This document shows, piece after piece, positions 16,410 through 24,179 of a DNA stretch of 64,000 nt. How positions within the stretch are numbered: the stretch's first letter is position 1; every line of letters begins with the position of its first letter. A model generated the notes under the pieces. It worked only from the letters and a program-made list of their open reading frames with translations, was not told the origin of the DNA and ran no database searches. A program made the position numbers and the translations under genes. Origin of the DNA: JAGWBG01 sp034421095 (GTDB taxonomy: Bacteria; Chloroflexota; Dehalococcoidia; Lucifugimonadales; JAGWBF01); assembly GCA_034421095.1 (NCBI GenBank), contig DAOUKR010000015.1, positions 82,738-146,737 of the forward strand, in the 5' to 3' direction.

Positions 16410-16680
16410 AGGCTTTCCTCTCATGGCTGGTGGCTTTGCGTGCGCTGATGATGCGCCCTACCTCTTCTCCGGTCACTGGGTCAGCTTCGGGCCAGGTATG
16501 TACGACCATCAAAACTACCTGCCCAACCATACCCATCGTTCTCCACCGACTTTCGTGCGGGTACGGGTCTTCTTTAGATGTGGACAATGGGTCTTCAAAC
16601 ACCAGGATTGCAACCTCGAAGCTGAGGCTATGTATCCTCTTGTTTGCCTCATTCTTTTCCGGGTCCCATATCCAGCGCAA
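16390..16680 (-). CDS. brnT: BrnT-family ribonuclease toxin
   Basis: 96 residues. RWIWDPEKNEANKRIHSLSF then AILVFEDPL at the N-terminus and RIISARKATSHERKAYEE at the C-terminus match BrnT (RelE-like RNase). The catalytic R-x-I-S-A-R-K stretch is intact, so the toxin is probably active. It is separated from unrelated housekeeping genes on both sides, as expected of a mobile toxin-antitoxin cassette. Confidence 0.88.
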   Translation of the reverse strand: MRWIWDPEKNEANKRIHSLSFEVAILVFEDPLSTSKEDPYPHESRWRTMGMVGQVVLMVVHTWPEADPVTGEEVGRIISARKATSHERKAYEEGYF

Positions 16681-16705
16681 CGACTTGCCTGCTAGATGAT
16701 CGTTT

Positions 16706-16729
16706 TGTAACTACTTTATTGTAGCTACA
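16706..16729 (-). promoter_or_regulatory. Candidate BrnA operator upstream of brnT
   Basis: TGTAACTAC (16706-16714) and TGTAGCTACA (16720-16729) repeat at a 14-bp spacing, the second a perfect palindrome. They lie 26-50 bp upstream of the brnT start in an AT-rich patch, a fitting place for autorepression. Confidence 0.5.
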
Positions 16730-16832
16730 TTAAAGGTGCACGTCAAGGAAGACATCGTGGAGAACAAAGCGATTCCCGTCAGTGCCGTGCAGACGAGGCG
16801 CTTTGGCTCCAAGCACCACTTGTCGTCATGAA

Positions 16833-18866
16833 CTATGGCGCCCACACGTTGAAGTTCTCGAAACTTGGCTCTTTAGTGTGGTTACTGAAGAAACCGCCCA
16901 TCACGCTGACATATCCGGAGTCCAGGTTGTGGCGCAGGTCCAGCTTGGCAGCCAGCCGACCGTTTACGAAAAACCAGCCATCCCCCTCGAACGCGATTAT
17001 CAACAGGCTGCTTCTAATCGGTGGATTCACCCCTCCCAGAGAAAGATGACCCGACGCCAAGTCGGTATATTCGCTGTCGCCAATGTCTCGGGTTTTGTGA
17101 AACCACCGTGCGTCGTTGGTCAGGCCGATAACTTCCAGCCTGTTAAACTCCGGGTTGCGAATTATGAATCCGTAGTCCCAGGCATAGCCTGGAGAACTAA
17201 TGAAATCGGATTCCGCCACCAGGTCCCGCGTCCGCACTCCGCTCTGGTGTACACCAATGCGCCCAGGCTCCTTTTCCAGATCCCCGCCAGCTGGGCCATA
17301 GCGCCTGGTCAGCCGATCACCTCTGAAGTTCTCGAATTTGGTGACCGCACCGGCGACTTCATCGCCCGTAAATGCTCCGGTCATGACGGCAACGTCGCCC
17401 TCTCCGGTTACATCCGACAAATTGAGGGTGGAGACGAAGTCGCCGTTGACGAAGAGCCAACCACGTTCTTTGATGGCGACGACTCTCAGGTGGTTTCGGC
17501 CCCCGGCGCCTGTGTTGAAGGTATTCAGCGTCCCGCCGCCCAGTCGCTGGTTGTCGGAGCTTGGCGTTTCCCTCCATGCAAGATACCAACTGCGGTCGTT
17601 GGTAAGTACGACGTGGATCTGTTTGCCAGTAGAGTGGCGTCTAAGCATGAAGCCGTAGTCCCAATCGTTTGACGCCGCCGAGTAGGGATTGACGAAGGTG
17701 GCCTCCACCATCATGTCGGCGATGGAAACGTCGGCGTACTCGATTTCGATGAGATCATCCGAAGGGTCGTGCCAAAGCTCGCCGTTGATGGGGCCGAAAT
17801 CGCCGGTTTGCCCCGGCGTGGGCGTGGGCCCACGGGTTGGCGTGGGTGTCGGGTTGGGTGAGCCGGCCTGAAGGGTGGGAATTTGCTGCTGCACCGTCTG
17901 CTCAGATATGGCGAAGCCCACTCCCTCGACGGGCCTCCCGCTCTCGGTTTCCTCGTAACGGAAGGTGTTGATGCCCAGGATTTGGCCGGACAGGGAGAGC
18001 ATGGGGCCGCCGCTGTTGCCGGGGTTGATGGCGGCGTCGGTCTGAATCACGTTGCTGAGGCGGGTCTGGTTGTAGCGCACCGCCGACACAATTCCCCGGG
18101 TTACGGTGGCCTCTCCCGGCAACCCCAAGGGGTAGCCCATGGCAACCACCTCGTCGCCGGGCTGTAGGGTCGCCGCGTTGCCAAAGGGCAGGGACTGGAA
18201 GCTGCTACAACAAATTCGGACAACCGCCAGGTCGCGAACGGAGTCGGTCCCCAGGACAGTGCCACGATAGGTAGTCGAATCGTTCACGATAACGTCAACC
18301 TGTGCCTCACCTTCGACGACGTGATGGTTGGTGATGACGTACCCGGTTCGACCTTGGGTCTCGAAAATGGCCCCGGAGCCGGACGCCGAACCGGTCTCGA
18401 TTCGCACCACCGAGGGCCTGACATGCTTCACCATCGCGCTCAGCAACGACGCCGGGTCTACGGTGGGCGTGGGTATGGGAGTCGGCGTCGGCGTTGGGGT
18501 AGGTCTAGGCGTTGGCGTCGGGGTTGGCGTCGGTGTCGGCGTGGCTGTTGGCAAGGGTGTTGGGGTAGGGGTTGCCGTTGGCAAAGGAGTCGGTGTCGGT
18601 GTAGCTGTCGGTAAAGGCGTTGGCGTAGGGGTGACTGTTGGTACGGGAGTCGGCGTGGGCAAGGCGGCGATGGTGGCGGCCATGCGGGCCTCGACGGTAG
18701 CGTCAATGTCCGGTGTCGGTGTAGGCGTCGTTGTGGGCAGGGCGGCGGCCACGGCGGCCTCGACCGTTGCCCCCAAGTCCGGCTCGGGCGTGGGACTCTC
18801 TCCGGCACAGGCCGCGACCAGCAACAGGAGCGCGAGGGACAGGGTCAACAAGCTCAGGACTTTCAT
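16833..18866 (-). CDS. HtrA/S1C-like serine protease lipoprotein with two C-terminal jelly-roll-like repeats
   Basis: 677 residues. A lipoprotein signal ends at Cys20 (LVAAC). Residues 44-134 are a Thr/Pro linker with three LPTATPTPTP units. The trypsin-like domain (about 140-335) has the catalytic triad His182 (VITNHHVVEG), Asp212 (VRDLAVVRI) and Ser285 (NPGNSGGPM). No PDZ domain follows. Instead there is a second TP linker, then two related 140-150-residue domains (about 365-520 and 525-677), both with DYGF, LTND, LFVNG or FFVNG and ENF motifs, probably beta-sandwiches that bind a ligand or substrate. Predicted to be anchored outside the membrane. Substrate unknown. Confidence 0.85.
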   Translation of the reverse strand: MKVLSLLTLSLALLLLVAACAGESPTPEPDLGATVEAAVAAALPTTTPTPTPDIDATVEARMAATIAALPTPTPVPTVTPTPTPLPTATPTPTPLPTATPTPTPLPTATPTPTPTPTPTPRPTPTPTPTPIPTPTVDPASLLSAMVKHVRPSVVRIETGSASGSGAIFETQGRTGYVITNHHVVEGEAQVDVIVNDSTTYRGTVLGTDSVRDLAVVRICCSSFQSLPFGNAATLQPGDEVVAMGYPLGLPGEATVTRGIVSAVRYNQTRLSNVIQTDAAINPGNSGGPMLSLSGQILGINTFRYEETESGRPVEGVGFAISEQTVQQQIPTLQAGSPNPTPTPTRGPTPTPGQTGDFGPINGELWHDPSDDLIEIEYADVSIADMMVEATFVNPYSAASNDWDYGFMLRRHSTGKQIHVVLTNDRSWYLAWRETPSSDNQRLGGGTLNTFNTGAGGRNHLRVVAIKERGWLFVNGDFVSTLNLSDVTGEGDVAVMTGAFTGDEVAGAVTKFENFRGDRLTRRYGPAGGDLEKEPGRIGVHQSGVRTRDLVAESDFISSPGYAWDYGFIIRNPEFNRLEVIGLTNDARWFHKTRDIGDSEYTDLASGHLSLGGVNPPIRSSLLIIAFEGDGWFFVNGRLAAKLDLRHNLDSGYVSVMGGFFSNHTKEPSFENFNVWAP
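18465..18737 (-). repeat. Low-complexity Thr/Pro-coding repeat tract
   Basis: Inside the protease gene, repeated GGCGTCGGCGTTGG-like hexamers and three 30-bp units (LPTATPTPTP) encode the linker. Replication slippage here could vary linker length. It is coding sequence, not a CRISPR. Confidence 0.75.
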
Positions 18867-18944
18867 GGTGTTCGTATGGCCGACATTTTAGCCCGACTTT
18901 CGCCCTGCCCGGGTCTCAACGCCTATTTAGCGGCGGATTGGGTC

Positions 18945-19826
18945 CTAGCTCTCGTCGGTGCGCTGGTCAAGCTCCTGGAGGAACCTCTCGACTTCCGGCG
19001 ACAGAGGCGGGGGCGGTTCCTCCTCCTTTGACTGCTGGGAGGCGTCGTACTGGTCCTCCAGCTGCTTGAGGACCCCCTTGAGTTCCGAGTTGCGCTCCAC
19101 GGCAGCGGTAAGCTCCTGGTACTGCCTGGTGGCACGCTCATTATCAACCAGGCGTGGCGGGAGGTTATATATGGAGCATAGCAGGTCCATCAACCGTGCC
19201 GCGCCCGCGTAGTCTTCCTCAAGCTGGACGTACTGGGGAAGGTGTACGATGAAGGTCATGTGCTCAATCCCCAGCTTCAGGGACTCCTGGGTAATCAGAG
19301 AGGTTACACTGGTAGGACCCTGATAGTTGCTCTCCCGCACGTTGACCCTCCGCGCTTCCTCCGAGGCCTGCTGACCGCCGGTGGCGCCGGAGACCAGCAA
19401 AGGCCTTGTGTGGGGCACAATGTCGTACATCCCTCCTATGAGGCAATACCGCTTTACCCCGAAAGTCTTGAGAATCTCCAGAACAGAGTCAACGTAGTCT
19501 TCCCCGAAGGCGTGGGGCTCCCGCATGTTGAAGAACAGAAAATCTGGGCCTTCTTCCCTCCGGGCGTAGCTAATGGTGCTGTTGGGTATGGTCATCTCTC
19601 GCCGGCCTGACACCATGCGAGACCGTGGACGGTAGCGGGTGAAATCGAGGAACTGCCCTGGCTTGACCAACTCGCCCAGCCCCCGGGACCCGAAGTGGCG
19701 CTCCAGACGGGACAACACCTGGGTGCCCACCCTGCCCACGTTGACCCACGGGCGCAGGATGGCGAGAACATGGGGTTCCTGCAACTCCGGTAAAGGTTCC
19801 TGAAGCTCAAAGGCGCCTATCCTCAT
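18945..19826 (-). CDS. PAC2-family protein
   Basis: 293 residues. The proteasome-assembly-chaperone-2 fold is suggested by HVLAILRPWVNVGRVGTQVL, FLFFNMREPHAFGEDYVDSV, KRYCLIGGMYDIVPHTRPLL and the C-terminal helical tail with a Glu/Pro-rich segment. PAC2 proteins are widespread in actinobacteria, archaea and Chloroflexi; their bacterial role is unsettled, often linked to protein turnover. The C-terminal 60 residues are polar and probably disordered. Single gene, transcribed towards the protease. Confidence 0.8.
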   Translation of the reverse strand: MRIGAFELQEPLPELQEPHVLAILRPWVNVGRVGTQVLSRLERHFGSRGLGELVKPGQFLDFTRYRPRSRMVSGRREMTIPNSTISYARREEGPDFLFFNMREPHAFGEDYVDSVLEILKTFGVKRYCLIGGMYDIVPHTRPLLVSGATGGQQASEEARRVNVRESNYQGPTSVTSLITQESLKLGIEHMTFIVHLPQYVQLEEDYAGAARLMDLLCSIYNLPPRLVDNERATRQYQELTAAVERNSELKGVLKQLEDQYDASQQSKEEEPPPPLSPEVERFLQELDQRTDES

Positions 19827-19899
19827 GGGATTATCTTGACAGGAAGGCGGACTTTTTGCAAGTCCTAATGATTCGCAAAACTAGCGTTTGCAGGCGGTG

Positions 19900-19928
19900 T
19901 TGACTGAAGTGGGGAGCACATCTATAAT
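19900..19928 (+). promoter_or_regulatory. Strong promoter of the MDR dehydrogenase gene
   Basis: TTGACT (19900-19905), 17 bp, TATAAT (19923-19928). The start codon lies 68 bp downstream after GGAGGTG. Confidence 0.75.
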
Positions 19929-19995
19929 GCCCCTAGCCGAACGGTGACGCTCAGCAGGAGCGGACGGCGGACCCTTTTGGAGGTGCGGGTGGATT

Positions 19996-20961
19996 ATGAA
20001 AGCTGCACAGTTGGTAGGTCCCAAGAGGTTTGAGTTCAAGGAGGTAGAGACGCCTACCCCCAAGGACGGGGAGTGTCTCATCAAGATGGAGCGAATGTCC
20101 ATCTGCGGCAGTGATATTAGACATGGGTATGGGCCTATCTACCCCGAGGAGGAGTACCCTCTGGCCGTAGGCAGACCGTGCCATGAGTGTGCCGGGGTAG
20201 TGGTGGAAAGCCGGACCGACGCCTTCCGTGAGGGGCAGAGGGTCATAGTCCTGCCCGGCAACGACATGGGCGGGTTGGTTGAGTACATTACCTCCAATCC
20301 GGGCCGGATGATTGCCCTGCCCGACCACGGAGACCTGACCGAGTGGATTATGTGCCAACCTTCAGGCACGGCCCTCTTCTCCTGCAAGAAATTGGGCAGC
20401 TTATTGGGGAAGAGAGTCCTCATCGTTGGGCAAGGGGCCATCGGCCTTTCCTTCACGATGCTCACCTCATTGCTGGGAGCGCGCCAGGTAATCGCGGTGG
20501 ACATGCTGGACTACCGCCTGGAGTATTCCAGGGAGTTCGGGGCTACCCATACCGTCAATCCCGACCAGCAGGACGTGAGGGAGGCCGTGAGAGAGATTAC
20601 CCAGGGAGAATGGCCCGACATAACTGTGGAGGCGGCGGGCTATCCCGATACCCTGGACATGTCCTTCCGGCTGGTGAAGCCCGACGGCGTAGTAGTGGTA
20701 TTCGGGATGCAGGGCGATGACATAATTCCGGTGGACACCAGTATATGGATAAATCAGACCATGTTACGTACCACGGGAGGACGCAGCAACGACCCAATAA
20801 CCCAAATCAAGGAAATCGTGGCTCTGAGGGAGCGGGGATGGATTGACCCTGCCCGCATGGTGACTCACCGTTTGGGCTTCAACTCCGATGATGTTAACAA
20901 GGCCTACGAAATGTACGAGCAGCGCCAGGACAATATCATCAAGGTGGTGATGAGCGTATAG
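19996..20961 (+). CDS. Medium-chain (zinc-type) alcohol/polyol dehydrogenase
   Basis: 321 residues, MDR superfamily. ERMSICGSDIRHGYGPIYPE and GRPCHECAGVVVES supply the catalytic zinc ligands (Cys, then His-Glu). The NAD(P) motif is VLIVGQGAIGLSFTMLTSLL. The structural-zinc Cys cluster is absent, and the protein is shorter than typical (340-360), the loss falling in that lobe. Substrate unknown. A near-consensus promoter drives it alone; repeats follow its stop. Confidence 0.85.
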   Translation: MKAAQLVGPKRFEFKEVETPTPKDGECLIKMERMSICGSDIRHGYGPIYPEEEYPLAVGRPCHECAGVVVESRTDAFREGQRVIVLPGNDMGGLVEYITSNPGRMIALPDHGDLTEWIMCQPSGTALFSCKKLGSLLGKRVLIVGQGAIGLSFTMLTSLLGARQVIAVDMLDYRLEYSREFGATHTVNPDQQDVREAVREITQGEWPDITVEAAGYPDTLDMSFRLVKPDGVVVVFGMQGDDIIPVDTSIWINQTMLRTTGGRSNDPITQIKEIVALRERGWIDPARMVTHRLGFNSDDVNKAYEMYEQRQDNIIKVVMSV

Positions 20962-20980
20962 CAATAGGGGACTGGAGAGT

Positions 20981-21146
20981 CTGGATACTGGTTCTCCCCG
21001 GCGAATCTTCGACTCTCCTCGGCGAGTCTACGACTTTCGCCAGTATGACGGGTGTCGGGGGAACCCACCCTCATCCTGACCTTCTCACGCCCCGGCGCAT
21101 CTATGACCCACCGGGGGAGAAGGTATTTGGGGACCCTTTTCTGAAG
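20981..21146. repeat. Degenerate family A and family B repeat remnants
   Basis: About 20981-21053 has GGCGAATCTTCGACTCTCC and CGCCAGTATGACGGGTG, a decayed family A copy. 21063-21146 has CCCTCATCCTGACCTTCTC, then GGGGGAGAAGGTATTTGG, matching the right half of family B. The last bases overlap the 3' end of the TPR gene. Confidence 0.55.
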
Positions 21147-21895
21147 AGCATCGCCGCCGGGCGCAAGAGCTTCGGCGTATGCAAGTTCGCTAACTCCTGC
21201 TCCACGTCATCTATGTGGAACCCTGCCGATTCTCCGGTGGCTTCTTGGGCTTTCCTGTAAAGCTCAAGGGCCTCCTGGTACAGCCTTCCCGCTTCCTCCA
21301 TCCTGCCTGTCTCCCGGAGAAGACCCGCCTCGTTTTTCCGTGTATGTGCGGCAGTGCGGTAGTCCCCTTCCTCGATCGCCAACTCGTAGGCCTTCTCGAA
21401 GAAAGCAGCGCTGGTCTCAGGGTATCTGTCCCATTGCAGGAGGAGGGCCCTTATATCCCATACCGAAGGGTCATCCTGGTACTGGTCTATTGCTTGGTCG
21501 CTGTACTTCCACGACTGGATTCTATCGCCCAGATGCCAGAGGACCAGGGGGAGGCCATTGAGGACTGAGACCCTGTTGCCCTTGTCAACGGCGTTTTGAG
21601 ATGCTCGCTCAAAGGCCCGGCGCGACTGTTCAAGGCGGCCTCTCCTGGGGAAGCTCGCCCCCTTGATGCCCAGATAATACCAACTCCATCCCTCTACTAT
21701 GTCCATCGAAGCAACGATGTTTCTGGGCACAAAGGAACGATGGGGAAACCGGTTAAGCAAACTGATGGCTTCTTTCCAGGCTCCCTCGTGGTAGAGTCTC
21801 CGGGCTTTATCCAATTCTCTTTGCACTGTTCCGGACCGAGTCTCCAGGGTATTCTCAGGGTCTTTCGTCATTCCCGTAAAAATACTCTTTGTCAT
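21101..21895 (-). CDS. Tetratricopeptide-repeat protein
   Basis: 264 residues, all-helical. Repeats with TPR spacing occur at about residues 30-60, 80-110, 115-145, 150-185 and 190-225 (for example YRTAAHTRKNEAGLLRETGR then MEEAGRLYQEALELYRKAQE). TPRs mediate protein contacts; the partner is not evident. The N-terminal residues and the start codon itself fall within a family A repeat: Met9 (21871) is the ATG of a GGGAATGACG unit. Either Met1 or Met9 may start. The repeat may have displaced the original 5' end. Confidence 0.75.
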   Translation of the reverse strand: MTKSIFTGMTKDPENTLETRSGTVQRELDKARRLYHEGAWKEAISLLNRFPHRSFVPRNIVASMDIVEGWSWYYLGIKGASFPRRGRLEQSRRAFERASQNAVDKGNRVSVLNGLPLVLWHLGDRIQSWKYSDQAIDQYQDDPSVWDIRALLLQWDRYPETSAAFFEKAYELAIEEGDYRTAAHTRKNEAGLLRETGRMEEAGRLYQEALELYRKAQEATGESAGFHIDDVEQELANLHTPKLLRPAAMLFRKGSPNTFSPGGS

Positions 21896-21917
21896 TCCCG
21901 TGAAAACGGGAATCCAC
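21866..21917. repeat. Family A repeat unit overlapping the TPR gene start
   Basis: Two GTCATTCCCG units (21867-21876 and 21891-21900); the second is followed by TGAAAACGGGAATCCACC, forming a short hairpin. Confidence 0.7.
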
Positions 21918-22021
21918 CGAGCCTAACCCCAGACTCCCGCTCCCCGACGGGCTCGGGGACAGGCTTCGCGAGAGTGACCGTGGGGTGGCCCGCTCGTCAC
22001 TTTCCATAGTACCCTGAAGGC

Positions 22022-22813
22022 CTAATAGTGGATCCCCTCGCCTGCGCCGCCGTTTACGGAAACGGTCTGGCCCGTGATGGCGCTGGCCTGGTTAGAGCAT
22101 AGAAAGGCGACGAAGTATCCGATTTCCTCGGGCTGCACCAGCCGCCTTATGGGGCTGGCGGATGCGGACTTCGCCATCTCCTCTTCCAGGGTGATGTTGT
22201 TCGATATGGCCCGGGCCTCCATGAATTGCCTTCCCCGCGGGGTCAAAGCGCCGGGATGAATACAGTTAATCAGGATTCCGTCTTTGGCGAACCGGTTGGC
22301 CAGGTTCTTGGTGAGGCTGGCAATTCCCGCATTGGTGACTCCGTTGGAGTTGGCGTGCTCGCTAACTTCCCTTGCGGCCCCGCCCGCCATGTTTATAATT
22401 CGTCCGTACCCACGGCTCTGCATGTGGGGGATAACCTCTCTCATGCACCGGATGTATCCCATCACCTTGGTATTGATGTGGTTCATCCAATCGCCGTCGG
22501 TCAGGTCCTCGAAGAGGGCCGCCCTGGAGTTCACGGCGTTGTTCACCAGGATGTCCACTCGTCCGTACTCGGCGATTGTGGATGCCACCAGGTTCTTGAT
22601 GTCCTCGGGAACGGTCATGTCCGCCCTCACCGCCAGCACCTTGCGGCCGGTTGTGGAGCGTAGCTCCTGCGCAGCCTCCTCCAGCCTTTCAACGTTGCGG
22701 GCACAGATTGCCAGGTCCGCTCCCTCCTGGGCCAGGACCAGGGCAGTGTCCTTGCCTATTCCCAGGCTGGCTCCTGTGACTATAGCCACTTTGCCTTCCA
22801 GTCCCAAGTCCAT
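22022..22813 (-). CDS. SDR-family protein lacking the catalytic Tyr/Lys
   Basis: 263 residues. The cofactor motif VTGASLGIGKDTAL (residues 12-20) and NNAV are intact, and the C-terminal DITGQTVSVNGGAG-like ending is normal (here AITGQTVSVNGGAG). The active-site region reads IINMAGGAAREV then HANSNGVTNAGIASLTK. Where classical SDRs have Tyr-x-x-x-Lys, there are Asn157 and Asn161, and the Ser of the triad is also missing. Dehydrogenase activity is therefore doubtful; a binding role or altered chemistry is possible. It follows the zinc dehydrogenase gene in the same direction. Confidence 0.82.
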   Translation of the reverse strand: MDLGLEGKVAIVTGASLGIGKDTALVLAQEGADLAICARNVERLEEAAQELRSTTGRKVLAVRADMTVPEDIKNLVASTIAEYGRVDILVNNAVNSRAALFEDLTDGDWMNHINTKVMGYIRCMREVIPHMQSRGYGRIINMAGGAAREVSEHANSNGVTNAGIASLTKNLANRFAKDGILINCIHPGALTPRGRQFMEARAISNNITLEEEMAKSASASPIRRLVQPEEIGYFVAFLCSNQASAITGQTVSVNGGAGEGIHY

Positions 22814-22966
22814 GCTCGCCCCCTCCTCTCTGCCAGTTGCAGACAGGTGTTATAGAGTAGTGTCGGGATACCAACTGCCCAACATGGCATCTCTCTAGTC
22901 TGATGTGGTGATTGTAGTGGTGTGCGGGAACACCGTCAAGACAGGCCCCGGACGTGGTAACACGCC

Positions 22967-24052
22967 CTAGTCAAAGGTGATGACGCTCCGAGCTACGTGT
23001 CCCTGTTTCATGTACTCGAAGGCGTCGTTAACCTGCTCCAGATTCAGGCGCTCGGACACCAACTCGTCCAGCTTTAGCCTGCCCTGTCGGTAAAACTCAA
23101 TGTAGCGGGGCATGTCTATACGGAATCGGTTGGACCCCATAATGCTCCCCTGAATCCTGCGCTCCCGGAGCAACGAGGGGCCGTCAATCTCAATCTTCGT
23201 TCCCAGGGGAATCATGCCGATAATCGTGGCCGTGCCACCCGCAGCCAATAAAGAAAAGGCCTGCTCGGTGGTCTCCTTCAAGCCGATAGCCTCGAAGGAG
23301 TATTCCACGCCCCCGGCGGTCAGGTCTTTCACTTTCTTGACAACGTCGCCTCCCGATGCATCCACGACGTCGGTCGCGCCGAACGCTCGCGCCAGACTCA
23401 GCTTCGTCTCCACCGTGTCTATGGCGATGATACGGCGGGCACCGGCGATGACTGCGCCCTGGATGCAGTTCAGGCCGACGCCGCCACATCCGACGACGGC
23501 CACGGTGCTACCGGGTTCGATGCGGGCGGTGTTGAGAACGGCGCCCAGTCCCGTCGTCACCCCGCATCCTATCAGGGCCAGCTGCTCAAAGGGTATGTCG
23601 TCATCGACCTTCACAGTTGCGTGCTCGTGTACAAGCATCTGCTCGGCGAAGGATGATATGTGTGCAAACTGCTGAATCGGAGTGTCACCCTGGCTGAGTC
23701 GAGGCCGTTCGGCCTTGGAACGTACGACTTCAGTGCTGGAGCACAGGACGGGTCGGCCGCTCAAGCACCTGTTGCAGTGTCCGCAGAAGACGGAAAGGCA
23801 GGTAATGACCCTGTCCCCCGGCTTGAGGTAGGACACATGCTCGCCCACAGCCTCCACCGTGCCACAGGCCTCATGCCCCAGAATTACCGGCATCGGGGTA
23901 TTGTATTTGCCCTCTATAAAGTGGAGGTCGCTGTGGCAAACGCCGGTAGCGCCGGTGCGAATCAGGACCTCACGGGGGCCGGGGTTATCTACCTGGACGT
24001 CTTCGATTCGTAAGGGTGTATTCAACTCTCGCAGCACTGCAGCCTTCATCAT
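22967..24052 (-). CDS. Zinc-dependent alcohol dehydrogenase (class III-like)
   Basis: 361 residues. Catalytic zinc site GVCHSDLHFIEG and GHEACGTVEAVG; structural zinc loop VFCGHCNRCLSGRPVLC. The NAD-binding motif is VAVVGCGGVGLNCIQGAVIA followed by IDTVETKLSLA. Overall it is closest to the S-(hydroxymethyl)glutathione/aryl-alcohol dehydrogenase branch. Ribosome site GAAGGAGGTGA precedes two adjacent ATG codons. Downstream in the same direction is the unusual SDR, and upstream the CoA-transferase; a shared pathway is plausible but not proven. Confidence 0.88.
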   Translation of the reverse strand: MMKAAVLRELNTPLRIEDVQVDNPGPREVLIRTGATGVCHSDLHFIEGKYNTPMPVILGHEACGTVEAVGEHVSYLKPGDRVITCLSVFCGHCNRCLSGRPVLCSSTEVVRSKAERPRLSQGDTPIQQFAHISSFAEQMLVHEHATVKVDDDIPFEQLALIGCGVTTGLGAVLNTARIEPGSTVAVVGCGGVGLNCIQGAVIAGARRIIAIDTVETKLSLARAFGATDVVDASGGDVVKKVKDLTAGGVEYSFEAIGLKETTEQAFSLLAAGGTATIIGMIPLGTKIEIDGPSLLRERRIQGSIMGSNRFRIDMPRYIEFYRQGRLKLDELVSERLNLEQVNDAFEYMKQGHVARSVITFD

Positions 24053-24179
24053 TCACCTCCTTCACCGGTCAACGTTACCCCTGTGGACGCGGGAGTCCGA
24101 GGGCAGTGGCCACCAGCTTCCGCGGGTATGACGATGGGCATTTTCATGGTGATGACGCATGGAGTTACCCAACCGGATG

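Noticed and set aside
18465..18737. Regular repeats that could be taken for a CRISPR array
   Set aside because: They are in-frame Thr/Pro codons without spacers of unique sequence.
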